Below, one piece after another: positions 45,295-56,394 of a DNA stretch of 64,000 bases. Position 1 is the stretch's first letter. Each line of letters opens with the position of its first letter. The DNA is from Cercophora sp. LCS_1 (taxonomy: Eukaryota; Ascomycota; Sordariomycetes; Sordariales; Lasiosphaeriaceae): the NCBI GenBank assembly GCA_036250225.1, contig JAPZLL010000021.1:124001-188000 (forward strand), given 5' to 3'. Position numbers and translations under genes: made by a program. The notes beneath the pieces were generated by a model, which had not been told where the DNA came from, did no database searches, and saw nothing but the letters and a program-made list of their open reading frames with translations.

Positions 45295-45382
45295 TCTTCC
45301 GTAGTATAGTGGTCAGTATGTGAGCTTGTCATCATCATCGGAGACGTCGCTCGAGACCCGGGTTCAATTCCCGGCGGGAGAG
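45295..45382 (+). tRNA. tRNA-Asp (GTC) with 16-nt intron
   Basis: Acceptor TCTTCCG/CGGGAGA (one G-U), discriminator G. A-box-like TAGTATAGTGGTCAGTAT. Anticodon stem TGAGC/GCTCG, loop TTGTCA plus C with a 16-nt intron at 45332-45347 after position 37, anticodon GTC. T arm CCGGG-TTCAATT-CCCGG is perfect. It lies 61 nt downstream of tRNA-Glu on the same strand. Confidence 0.92.
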
Positions 45383-45879
45383 ACGGTGTGAGAGAGGGAA
45401 AGAAGGGGGGTGATTGCTTTTTGGAGCATTTTTGCCTTGCTTTTTGACGGTTAGGGGTTGGGGGTTGGAGGAGAGGGGCGCCTGGGGAACACGGAGCAGG
45501 TTGAACCAGCAGGAGAAAGTTGCTCGATGGTTGTGATTCAGCATGCTGACGGACATAGTCGACAGACTGACAATGACCTCGTAGTTGCGGTTCGAGAAAC
45601 AGAGCACCGGATGATGATGTCACATGCATAACTCCGAAAAACACAAGGAGGACGCATTAAATTATCCTGTCTCCCCATCACCCAACACCATCCTTGAAAC
45701 AAACAAGACGGATTCCAGCGTTCAGGTTATATAGATATACTTTGTTTAGAAACGCCCCTGTATCCAGTTCCATCCCATATCCAACAAAATTACAAGATAC
45801 CCCAAACCTTGTACAAAAGGGAGTAAATGCATACAAACAAATACAAGAAAAACTCGCTGACAAGCGTGGCGTGGCTTAT
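45383..45879. other. Region between tRNA-Asp and the 3' end of the large disordered-protein gene
   Basis: A short T run (CTTTTTGG near 45417) after tRNA-Asp is a plausible Pol III terminator. No gene seen. Confidence 0.4.
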
Positions 45880-48800
45880 TTAATCATCCCAGTCTCCATA
45901 ACCGGCTTCGTACGGGTTCCACTCCTGTCCGGGATAGCTGGTCGCGGTCATCTGCGGCTGCTCTTCCTCTTCCTTTTTCTTCTGCGGCATCGGGTCCGGC
46001 TCGGTGGGGAAGACGGGGATCTTCTCCTCCTGGTCGCGCAGTGTCATCTGGCGCTTGGTGCGCTCGAATAGCTCGCGCTCTGTCGAGCTGGCCGGAGGTG
46101 GCGTGTCCATGTCGTCAATAGCCAGGCGCGGCAGTGCCTTGTTCTGCGTGGACTGGACGCCGGTTGATCCCTCATGAATTGGTGAGGGCGCCTTCGGCTT
46201 GGATGTTTCCTGGGACGGGCCGGGGGACTTGGGTTCTGCGCTGTTGGGCTCGCGGTATTGCAGCGGGACGGTGGAGTGGCGGGGGGTAGCGTCATACAGA
46301 TTCTCGTCGTGACCACCAGCGCTGCGTGGGGTTTGAGGTTGCACCGTGAGCGAGTTGCGTGGGGCAGATGCGGTCGGTGTGTGTTTGGTGTACGGCCTCG
46401 TGCCGTTGACGCCCTGCGCCGGCTGCATTCGGATGGCCGTGGGGGCCTGGAAGGGTTGGACTGGCTGTTCCGGGCTGACATTCCTCGAGTCTTCAACGAC
46501 GTCGCTGGGCGAAGGTCCCCGCGCTGGCTCGGGGCTGACGTTCCTGTCCGGCGTAATCTGCGGGCTTGACGTGTGCGAAGACTGGCCTGCAGCGCTGATG
46601 TGGGAGACAGGCGAGCTGAAGTTGGAACCTTGAGACTGCCCCCCTGGCTTCAGCGAGATCTGGCTGACGGCGCTGATTTGACGCGAGGGAACCAGTCCGC
46701 CGTTGGATTGGTTCCTGGGCGCAGCAGACAGGTTGGCAGGCAGCGGTGGGTTCGGCGGGTTGTTTGCCGCGGGATTGATGGGGGAGAATGCAGAGTGAGG
46801 GATCGGGTATCCCTGGGGCGAGCCTGGATGCCGAAGCTGCGGGGGTGTGACGCTGTTGCCATTGGTCGTGATGTGGGGGAACTGACCCTCCGGCGCTGTT
46901 GTGCTAGCAGGCGAGACAATCTGGGACATGAGGGAAGCCTGAGGAGAAATGGGCGTCTGTTGAGCAGAGTGCTGCATCGCAGGGGGTGTGGGGGTTGAGT
47001 GCTGTTGGGGCTCATCGGGCTGGGCAACAGGCGCTGGTGCGCTCACAGGGACCGCTGGCTGCTCCGGAACGATGGTTGTTCCCGTCGGTTGAGGAACCAA
47101 GGGAGCGGGTGCCCCGGTAATGGTGGTGCCGGTGTGTTGAGGCTGCAACATCTGCTGACCGGGCATTGGGGCAGCCCAAGCCGGACGGAGAGCGCCCGGA
47201 GGGAACATCTGTTGCGGACTCATGCCTGGTTGGAGGACGGGCATGCTGGGCATGGCAAATCCTCCACCTGGCAGTCCGACGATATAGGGAGTCGGGGCCG
47301 GGGCCACACCGCCTTCGGCATGCACGTAGCCGTAGCCGCGAGGAATCGGGACCTGGGCGTACTGGGGCTCACCGTTGTTTCCGCGACCCATCTGCGGGAC
47401 CATCATGAGCTGCGGCGGGAACATCATGCCCGGCTGCGGCCCCGTCATTTGCGGCTGCAGCGGGACAAGCATCGGCTGTGGCCCAGTCATCTGCGGCCGA
47501 AGCGGTTGAGGGCCCGTCATTTGCGGACGGAGAGGCTGGGGACCTGTCATTTGCGGGCGCAGCGGTTGAGGCCCCGTCATCTGGGGGTGCAGAGGCATCA
47601 AGACAGGCTGAGGGCCCGTCATCTGTCTCTGGAGCGGCATGATCGGAGGAGGGAATGGCTGTCCCATAGGCGGCTGACCTGGAAGTTGCCCTGGGGGACC
47701 TTGGGGCATGCCCTGCGGTGGTCCTTGGGGTGGCGCCTGAGGCGGTCCTTGCGCGGGTTTGGGCGGGACTTGCGGCTGCTTCGACTCCCTTCTGAAGCCA
47801 AAGAACGACTTCTTCTCCCCTCCTGGGGTCCCCGGCGTGGTGGGTGTCTTGGTACCCTTGAGCAACTTGGAAAGGGTGCTTTGCTCCTTCTCCTTCGGGA
47901 TGGCTGTTGTCACGGCTGGTGGCGGGATGCCGTTTTGCTGGAGTTGCTGACCCGGCGGGCCGCCCGGGGGAGCTGCGCCGAAGGGAGGCATTTGGTTCAT
48001 CTGCCCGGGCGGGAAGAAGACTTGACCGGGGGCAAAGAACGGGGCACCGGGTTGTGCCGGCTGAACCAGCTGTTGGGGAGGCACTCCCTGCATCGACGGC
48101 CGGGGAGACGGGCCCTGGCTCGGGGCAAGCTGCGCCGCTTGACCTGCTGATGGCGCCGGCGGAGGCATCTGTGACTGAGACGACAGCCTGTTGCTGGGTG
48201 GCCCGGAAGCCCGTCTTGCATGCTCGGACTGGGTTTGCGAACCGAGCGAGCTGGAGCTGGACCTGTGGCCCCGGTAACCTCCAGGGCCGGGGCCGTCCAG
48301 AGGGCTCGGGTTGTCTGTCAACTGCACGGGTTTCCGGGCTGGCAACTGGGTCTGGGGCGCAGAGCCACCTTGTTGACCAGGTTGCTGCGGCGGAGGCACC
48401 GACTGTCGGTATTGCACCGGTGTCGTGCTCAGCGAGTGGCGAGACTGCTCCAGCGAAACAGGCTGCGATCTCTGCGAGTTGGGAGAGTCCTGGTGTTGTG
48501 AAAGACGGGAGCTAGGTGGCGTCGACTCATCCGGTTTGGTCAAGTCCTTCTGAGAAGCCGAGACAGACTGTGACAGAGGGGAGTGCGAGTGTGAGTGGGC
48601 GTGCGAGTGGTGGCCGTTGGCGTGGACATGTTCTCTGGCCGGGGAATCGCCATGTTGGCTTGGTGGCCGGCTTTCCGGCAGAGGTGGTAGTAGCGAAAGC
48701 TGCGAGCCGGGAACGATGGGTCTGATGTTCTGCAGGGGCCCAGTTGGAGGCGCCACGCCTGGAGGGAGCAACACCACAAACTGTCCAGTTTGCGGGTTGA

Positions 48801-51161
48801 ACTGCCCCTGAAGGACGATTGGCTTGCCGTCGGGGCCCAATGCCTGCATCCCATAACCAGGGCCCATGGCCATGCTGGGCGCAAATGCCGGCAGTTGGCC
48901 GCGTCCAAGCCCGGGCACCAGTTGACCACGTCCCATTGATGAAGGTCGTGAATCCGGCCCTTGGCCGCGTCCCATCGACGACGGCCGACTTGCATCCTGC
49001 ACCTGGAGCAACTGGCCCCTTCCCATAGAGGCGGGTCGTTCCTGTTCAGCCGGGATCTGCCCGCGGCCCATCTGAGGCGTTTGATCCGACGGTGGCTGTC
49101 CGCGGCCCATTTGGCCCTGGGACGCTAGACTTTGCGCAATCTGGCCTGCAGGGTGTTCGGCCGACGGCGGAAGAGCAAAGGACACTCGGCCTGCGGGGTT
49201 CTGGTTTACCGGCACTCGAGCCGGCACACCGAAATTATGTGGCGATTGACCGGGAGGCCCTTGAGTTGGCGGGGCAAGGTTGGACGGGGCTCCTGCCGGC
49301 GGGCCGTGACCTGATGGAATGCCTCCCGGTGGTCCTTGACCGAAAGATGGCGGCCTTTGAGGTCCCGCTCCCGTTGGTGGCAGCTGGACATCCGACTTCT
49401 TCAGCTTTCCAAACCCAAACATGCCACCGCTCACATTCCGTTTCTTGTCGACATCGCCAGTCAGCTGCTGCTGTGGCAACGACGCTTGGCTGGTTTGCGA
49501 AGGTTGGAAGGAGAAACCGCTAGAGGTGCTATCACTTCTCCCTCGCATCACGGCTGGCGGTGGAGCGGCGAGGCTGCTTTGAGAGCTCTCGTCCGGACCG
49601 GGGCCTGCCGGAGGCTGTCCCAGCCCCGGCGAGGGTCCGTTGACCGATGAAGGCGCCCCGTTAGCCGATGGAGGCGGTCCGTTCATAAAGCCGCCAGGAA
49701 CCCCACCCGGTGGCCTGTTCTCCTTCGGGCTCTCAACACCGTTTGCATTCCCGGGGCGAAACTTTCCAAGCAAGGCAGAGAACCCCTTCTTTCCGCTCCC
49801 GTTCGGCGAATCCATCGAAAGATCCGTCCGTTCCTTCCGCAGCGTGGGGGTCGGCCCATTGCCGAAAAAGCTCTTTTTCTTCTCTGGGGGTGGAAACGGA
49901 GACGGCACATCTGGCAGCGGCATTGGCGTGCCCGAGCTGTGGGCAATGATGCTGTCTTGGCTCCCGCTGGGCACTTCATCTGACGCGTTCTCTGCATTCC
50001 TCAGACGAGAGAACGGGAGGCGTTTCGCCAGGGATCCTGGGCCATCTGAGTCCCCTTCAACGCCGTCTGCAGATTTTAGCCCAAAGGAGCCGCGGCGACC
50101 CTCATCGGACACCGGAGACGTTCCCGAGCCGTTGCCTGAAAGCTTGCCCTTGATGCTGGTGAATATGCTTGACTGACGCCTGCCGCGCGCCTCATCGGCA
50201 CCAAAGACCGGACTAGGAGTCTGCAGATCACCAGTGTTTGACCGCGAAGGCGGCGATATGGGAGCCTGCTGGGGAGCCGCCGCGGGCTTGTTGCTCGTCA
50301 ACGCCTGCCCAATGTTGAGCTGAGGCGGCCCGTTTGTCTGGCTCGGAGGGCGGACCTGGGTGATGGAGTCATCGTCATCGTCATCTCTCTCGTTGTCACC
50401 GCCAAGACCTGTTGTCTCCGGGACGCCAGCTTCTTTGTCGTAGCCATAGAAGGGTTGCTGCGACGAGTTGCTGGGGGAGGTTCTGTGTCGATTGCTCTGC
50501 TGGAGGGGCTCGGATAAGTGCGACTCCTGCACCACCCACCCACCCTGAGCCTGCGGCGGCAGTCTCTGCAGATGGTGGTTCATCATATGGGGAGGCACCA
50601 TGCCCGGCCGTCCCCCCATGCCGGGCGCGGCGAAGGGCGGATGCGATCCTTGGTTCCCCTGATTGCCCTGTGGACCCGCCCCGTTCACCATCGGCTGGTT
50701 TGGAGGCCCACCAGGGAAAGTCCTTGGCGGACCATTCGCCGTCGGGTGCGTCGGCGTCGGTCGGTATATGTTCTGGACCTGCTGCCCGGGCGGCGGGGGC
50801 CCCGTCATGAACATGGGCGGGCCCTGGGCGGCGCCGGGCAACTGGCCCGGGTGCGCGGCCATCGGCGGCGGCGGCGACGAAGATCGCGGTGGTGGGCCGC
50901 TAGGTAGCGGGGGCGGCTGCGAGTCGCTCTCTGGCGATATCCCGCCGGGGGAATCGAGCGACAGCAGCGACGACCCAAAAGTCGATGCTCGGCGAATGGG
51001 CGGGAGGCCTACGAACGAAGGGATGCGTTGCGGCGCATTCGAATTGGACTGCGACGGCTGTTGGTGGTGAGGTGTGAGAGTCTGGCCAGCACAATGGAAC
51101 GCAGATGGGATGCAGATGGTGGAGGAAAGACACGAACCAGCGGGAGACTTTTTGTCGCCAT
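45880..51161 (-). CDS. Very large Pro/Gln/Gly-rich intrinsically disordered protein, function unknown
   Basis: One long exon (45880-51057) plus a tentative first exon 51138-51161 (ATGGCGACAAAA; weak GTTCGT donor, CCAACAG acceptor) gives about 1733 aa. There is no globular domain I recognise. Visible features: IPSFVGLPPIRRASTFG near the start; five or more MGRGQ units (about 48880-49115); three exact-length LRPQMTGPQP repeats (about 47490-47585); and repeated short basic-aromatic motifs (KKSFFGNG, KKGFSALLGKF, MFGFGKLKK, STLSKLLKG, KKSFFGFRR). The protein ends with a conserved-looking RTKRQMTLRDQEEKIPVFP and EWNPYEAGYGDWDD. It may be a scaffold or assembly protein, by composition only. The 5' end is uncertain. 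Confidence 0.65.
47490..47585 (-). repeat. 30-nt in-frame repeats (LRPQMTGPQP)
   Basis: Three consecutive 30-nt units with synonymous differences, flanked by degenerate QMTGPQP units to about 47640, inside the disordered protein. Confidence 0.75.
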
Positions 51162-52930
51162 TGGGGCCACACAAGCGACTGCGATGGCAGGCAATTTGCA
51201 ATTTAGATGCAACGGCTGGGACCCTTGGAGCGATGGGGCCCTGGGGGGCGCGATGTAAGGCTGGTCCGACCCGTAGAGCGTGGAATAGTGCGTGGCTGAG
51301 CGGGCTCGGTCTCGGTCGGTGTCACGACGACCCGATCGCCGTCGTTGCCGTGGACGTCGCCGTCCTCACGATCCCGCGCCGCACGATCTGACCTGGTTTT
51401 TCAGACGAATCTGATCTGTGCCTAGCGATGTGCTGTGCGCCTGTTATGAGCTCTACCCGGGGCGCTCCCCGCTTCCAGCTTCTGTCACGATGGCCCGTGG
51501 CGTCTGGCGTCTCTGGTGGTCGATCTTGGCGTTCGGGTGGCTCTTCCTGGGTTCTCGTCTAAGTCGACGGTCGGGGCTTGACAGAACGACGTTTGAGAAT
51601 GGGATTGTTCGTCAGCGCGCCGTGGGAAACAATGGCTGTCAACAAAAACTGCCGTTCCCGCTCCCGCCGGGTCGATGTTGCGTGCCCGTATTCAGTGCGG
51701 AGAAGACAGTCTGACAGATTGCCCGCATGGGACGGCTGCCAAAGCCGCTTGAAAGCTGGAGCTGGAGCTGGGCTGTCGAGGGTCCTGGGCTGAAGCGCCT
51801 CGGTCAATGGACAATTGCGCGGGCACGGCGGCAATGTTCTCTCAACGTCAAACGATTTTCCAAACAACGAGACGCGCGTAGCAAAGAGAAAACGGGGCAG
51901 CGACGTGGTCGACGCGGACGAACATGGAAGTTTTCTGGACTGTCAAATTGCAATGCGCAGTGGCATCCGGCCCTGGTCTGATCTTGAATGGCGCTGACCA
52001 ACAGGTCCGGGAACGGCAGGGGCTGGCAAGGGTTGTCAACGTTGCTGGCGCTGGCGCCCTGCGGGCTGAAATGGGGGGCCTGGGAGAGGCTGAAGCCAAG
52101 CCATTGCGACTGCCCTGTCCACCGTCGCAGATGCTGCGAAGCACCGCTGGCCTTGCTACGGAATACCTACCGGATTTCGACCCACCTACCTTGGACAGAG
52201 CGGAATTCGTCACCCAGAGGATCTTTTCGGTGCAACATCAACACCCACGCACAACCTAAACTCTACTCGGAACTCCGTCCTGGGAGCTGGGATGCATCTG
52301 CCCCGCTCTGCACAAAACCGTTAATTGGTGAACGCTACCTAGTGCTGGTGAGCAAAACGGGACGGTGGATGATGTGCGTATAAATAGTCCGCACTAGCCG
52401 GGCCTGGTAGGGACATCCGACGGTGCACGCCCGTGCCGAGCCCGCCGAGATCAAAGGGATCGACGGCACAGCAGGGTTCTCTCTGGTTCCCGAGACCCAG
52501 CAAAACCGTGGAACGCCGCTGCGGCCAATTTTGGCGGGCTGTCACTCGCCGGCTGGGACCGCAATTGACACGTTGAGCCTCTCTCCCTTGCTGCTCGCGA
52601 GACACAGCCGGAGACAAAATAGGGAACGGGGCCTCGAGGGCGCATAATGTTCTTGTGTCTCGATTCATCGGTCTCCACCATTTTCATGACTATCATCAGC
52701 ATCGCCGTTCGCTTTACAAATAGCACCTAGGCAGCTCCCAAACAGGTGCCGCAAGAAACAAAAGTCCACACAGCCTGATAAGCTGTGAAAACGGCCGTGC
52801 CGACAACATGTGCAAACATAAATAGCAGTCCAACACCGATTAAAGAATATGCCGTGCCATGTTTCCTAGCACCATCCTGCATCGCCGCCAGCCCGAATGA
52901 CGAAAGGGTATGTTGTGTCAGTACAAAGAA
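51162..52930. other. Intergenic region between the two disordered-protein genes
   Basis: 1.77 kb between tandem minus-strand genes. No credible gene; presumed promoter of the downstream gene and 3' UTR of the upstream one. Confidence 0.4.
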
Positions 52931-55900
52931 TTACGAGTTGAAAAACACCTTGTCTCCGGTCCCGCTCAGTTTGTTCTTTCCCTTGCTCAGCAGCCCCTTG
53001 CCTGCCTTGCCCGCCGCCATCAGCAGCTTCTTACTCTTGGTTCCTACTTGCGCCAGGTCGGCACTGGCATTGCCAAATCCACCAGACCCGTGAGGAGGCG
53101 TGGGAGGCATCGGCACATTCATCGTTGGCCTTCCGACTTGCCCGAACCCAATTACGCTGGGATTGGGATGGTGCCCGCGGGGACTGTCCGTAGCCGCCTG
53201 TGGTCCTTGTTGCGAGTCTGCCGTGTTACCAAGCTCGTTGAACAAGGGCGTTGGAGTTGCATACTCCTGATGCCGAGATATCATCGTTGTTATCCATTTG
53301 TTGAGCCCACGGTCCATGGCGGCAAACTGCATACGCGTGTCGTTGAACGCCTTGGCGCGCTCCTTGGAGGTCGGGAGATCCAGGATCTGGCGGAAAGTCA
53401 AGGTGCTCAGTGGCTTTGAAATTGGCTTTGGGACGTCAGGGTTGGGTGAAGGTGTCCGCGATCTGAGAACATCGAACTGGGCTGCCGGCGCTGACGGCGA
53501 TGGGGCGCTGATTGCTGGTTCGGCAGCGACTGGTTGAACCAAGACCTTGTCTTCCGGCTGGGATAGTTCGCGCTCGTCAGTTGGGCCGTGGTGCTCCGAA
53601 GTAACCGACAACGGCGAGGGCGGCTCGATTGGAGGATCGTTCGTTGACCTCGGGGGAGCCGAGCTTGCCCCTGAAACTTGGTGCGAGATTCCACCGCTAG
53701 GAGATTGACTCGAGAGACCAGAGGTGTCCAGCTTAGGCACAGACGGTACGTGCGGCTCTGGAGACTCTGACTTCGGCCTCGTAATCTCGACATTGCTGGA
53801 CCCAAGCTCCTCTGGTTTCTGCTCGGGCGAAGCCGCCGTTGGCGCAGGTGCTTCCCAGGAGAACTGGCGATGCAAGCCCCCGGCTTTGCCTTCGGGCTTC
53901 GGCTGACCCGCCGCGGCCTGGTAGTCGCCAAGGCCAACATCAGCTGGTCCCTTCACCGGAGATATTGGGCTTTGGCCTGCTGGCTCGATCGGGGGTTGCG
54001 ATGTTGTTTCTTTGGGTTCCGGTACTTCCTTGACGGGCCTGCCGACTGAAGTTGTTGCCAGATTTGAAGTCAGAGGCGGTGCGGGCTTCTCTTCTCCCGC
54101 TTCCCAGTAGTCACCGTAAACATCGCCAAGATACGCGCTCTCCCTCACGTCAGTGCCGGCCGCAGCGTGGTAGGCTGATGTGTTTCCACCGGTAGCCGAC
54201 AGGTGGTCCCTGCTCGGGCTTTGCGGACTCAACGACTTCATGATTTCCTCTCGCAAAACATCGCTCTCCTTGAGGGGCGAGTTGCTGGTCGTTTCAAGCG
54301 TCGAGCTGGTTTCGAATCCGGGAGGAGATGAAAAGTCCACAGGCAATCGAACCTCTTGGAGGCTGCGACTTGGGTTTAGAGGCGCTGTGGGCGGAACCTC
54401 GGACCCCCGCGTTGGTGCGGGAGTCGACACAGTGCTGGTTACATCCGCAGCGGCATCTTTGCCGACCTTGGATGGCGTTGCCTCACCATCGCTGAGCTCT
54501 GATGCAGGTTGGGAGGCAGCCATCTGTATTGGCGCGCTCAACGCTGGACTGCCAGTCCGAAGAGGAGTGAGTGCAAGCGGAGAAGCACGATGCGACGGAG
54601 TCGACGCTGGTTGCGGGGAGGCCTGCTTTGGTTCACTCACGACATTGTTTGTGTCCTCAGCCTTGTGGAGTTCTCCGGCCTCTGTCGATGAGGCTTGAGG
54701 GCTGTCCTTTGTCGACGATGCTTGAGCAGGCTCCTCGATCTTGGGCGTGTTCCCGGAAGGTGGGGTTTGCTCTTCGCTTGGGGTCAGCGTCTCTGTTACC
54801 CAACCGCCTGGCAGGGAGGGCCGCGTCAGATGTTTGCTCTCAGCGGGCGGTGCCTGGCGAGATGGCTCTGCAGCGGGGTTTTGCTGACGGGAGGCGTTAA
54901 GCCCTGGCTGTGCTGCATTGGCCCGTTCTGGCGAGCGACGCCTATTTGCCCGATCCTCTTCATTGGACGCAGCGGCAGATCGAACCTCAAATGCTTGCAC
55001 CATTGCTGATACCGGCCGGGAAGCTGCAGATTTCTGCACGACATTGCTTGTAGCTGGCGCTGATGCTTTTTGTGGTTCCACATCTGGCAAGGCAGGCTTT
55101 GGTGAGGATGCCATGGGAGAGTTTGTAGTTGCCTCAGGAATGGGTGGAACAGCCGGCGTGTCAGGGGAGAAAGCTAGGCCGCCCGAAAAGAGATCGGACC
55201 CAAACGTTGACATGCGACCAAGCTCGGGAAGCTTGGGACTAGTTGAGTAGCGGCGCAAACCATCTTTAGGCTCTTCGGACGCCGGTTTAGAGGACTGCGA
55301 CGGTAAAAGAGAGCTCGCGCTCGGAGCTTGGATGACGGTGGGCTCGACATCAGTCGGGGTGTCGTCGGAGCCGTAGCTTGCAATCAGCCCTTCAAGCCCA
55401 TACTCGCTCTTTCTCTCCGCTACGGGGGCCAGACTCGGTCTCGAGGCCCGGCCGACGTCTGCGCTCTCCTCCACAGGCTTCTGAACCGGCACGGTTGTCT
55501 CTGGTTGTGCCTGTTTTGGATTTGCGATGTTGTCCAAACTCGGTCTGCCTGCGGATTCCATGGAGCGTCTCCCCCTCTCTTTCTCCTTCTCCTCCTCCAT
55601 CCGCCGGTAGATATCAGCCGGTCTAATAAATGGCAGCGGTTTAGCCGGGGATGCGAGTGGCGAGCGTGGATGAGCAGACGGAGACGATGACCTCACTTCG
55701 GTCCAAGGCTTGTTATGGCTGGAACTTGGTCGAGAGCCAGATTGGGATTCGGATCGTGATCCTGCAGATGGTGGCGCATCGTGTGAGCCCAGAGAGCTCT
55801 TGCGAGGGGGGAACCGGTTTCCTACGGGTCCTGCGCTCACGGGAGAGGCAGGCGATCTGGCCCTCAACGGGAGGGAGGTCGTCGGATGGGAAGTTGTTGG

Positions 55901-56394
55901 AGAAGCACCCGGCTGGAGTGCCGATATCGCGGGTGCGGCGCTCTTGGGCACTGCCGACTGAGGGGATGCGAGGGTTTCGGTCCCTGTCCTCTCCAAAGCC
56001 CCACCCGCGGACACTGGTCCAGACGGGGTAGAGGCAGCTCGTTGGGTCTGGAGATGCAAAGGCGGTGTTCCGGGAGCGAACAGTTTCGGGGTCGAGGGGG
56101 ACGCCGAGAGTTGGCGGGGACCCTGTGGTTTCGAGGGCGCTGGCGGGGGGGTATCCTCAGGTCCATCGTCGTACTCGTCCCCCCAGTCGTCCCCGTCGTA
56201 GTTCGCGGGCTTGAAGTTTGCCCATTTCCTCGTCTTTTGTCGGCTCACGTTCACTTTGTATTGCTCATTATTGGATGAGGTCGGAGAAGCAGGCGACCTG
56301 CGCAGTCGACGAGGTTAGCTTTGCGAACGCGCGTGGTGCACAAGACTGACATTGATGGTGCGCCTCCATAGACGTTTCCGTACGATCCGTCCAT
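52931..56394 (-). CDS. Large disordered protein with conserved N-terminal KTRKW...GDDWGDEYDD motif
   Basis: Exons (minus): 56384-56394 (11 nt, MDGS start) and 52931-56297, 1125 aa. The 86-nt intron has a GTACGG donor, GCTAACC branch point and GCGCAG acceptor; the join gives SPASPTSSNNEQYKVNVSRQ. N-terminal block KTRKWANFKPANYDGDDWGD and acidic EYDD look conserved in filamentous fungi. A long Ser/Pro/Thr/Glu-rich middle follows. Near the C-terminus, TFRQILDLPTSKERAKAFND and MDRGLNKWITTMISRHQEY are predicted helices, and the protein ends with a Lys/Gly-rich KLLMAAGKAGKGLLSKGKNK. I do not recognise a function. The basic amphipathic tail could bind membrane, which is inference. Confidence 0.78.

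Noticed and set aside
46999..48150. 383-codon plus-strand ORF inside the large disordered-protein gene
   Set aside because: Arg/Leu/Gly-rich antisense of a repetitive Pro/Gln/Gly coding region.
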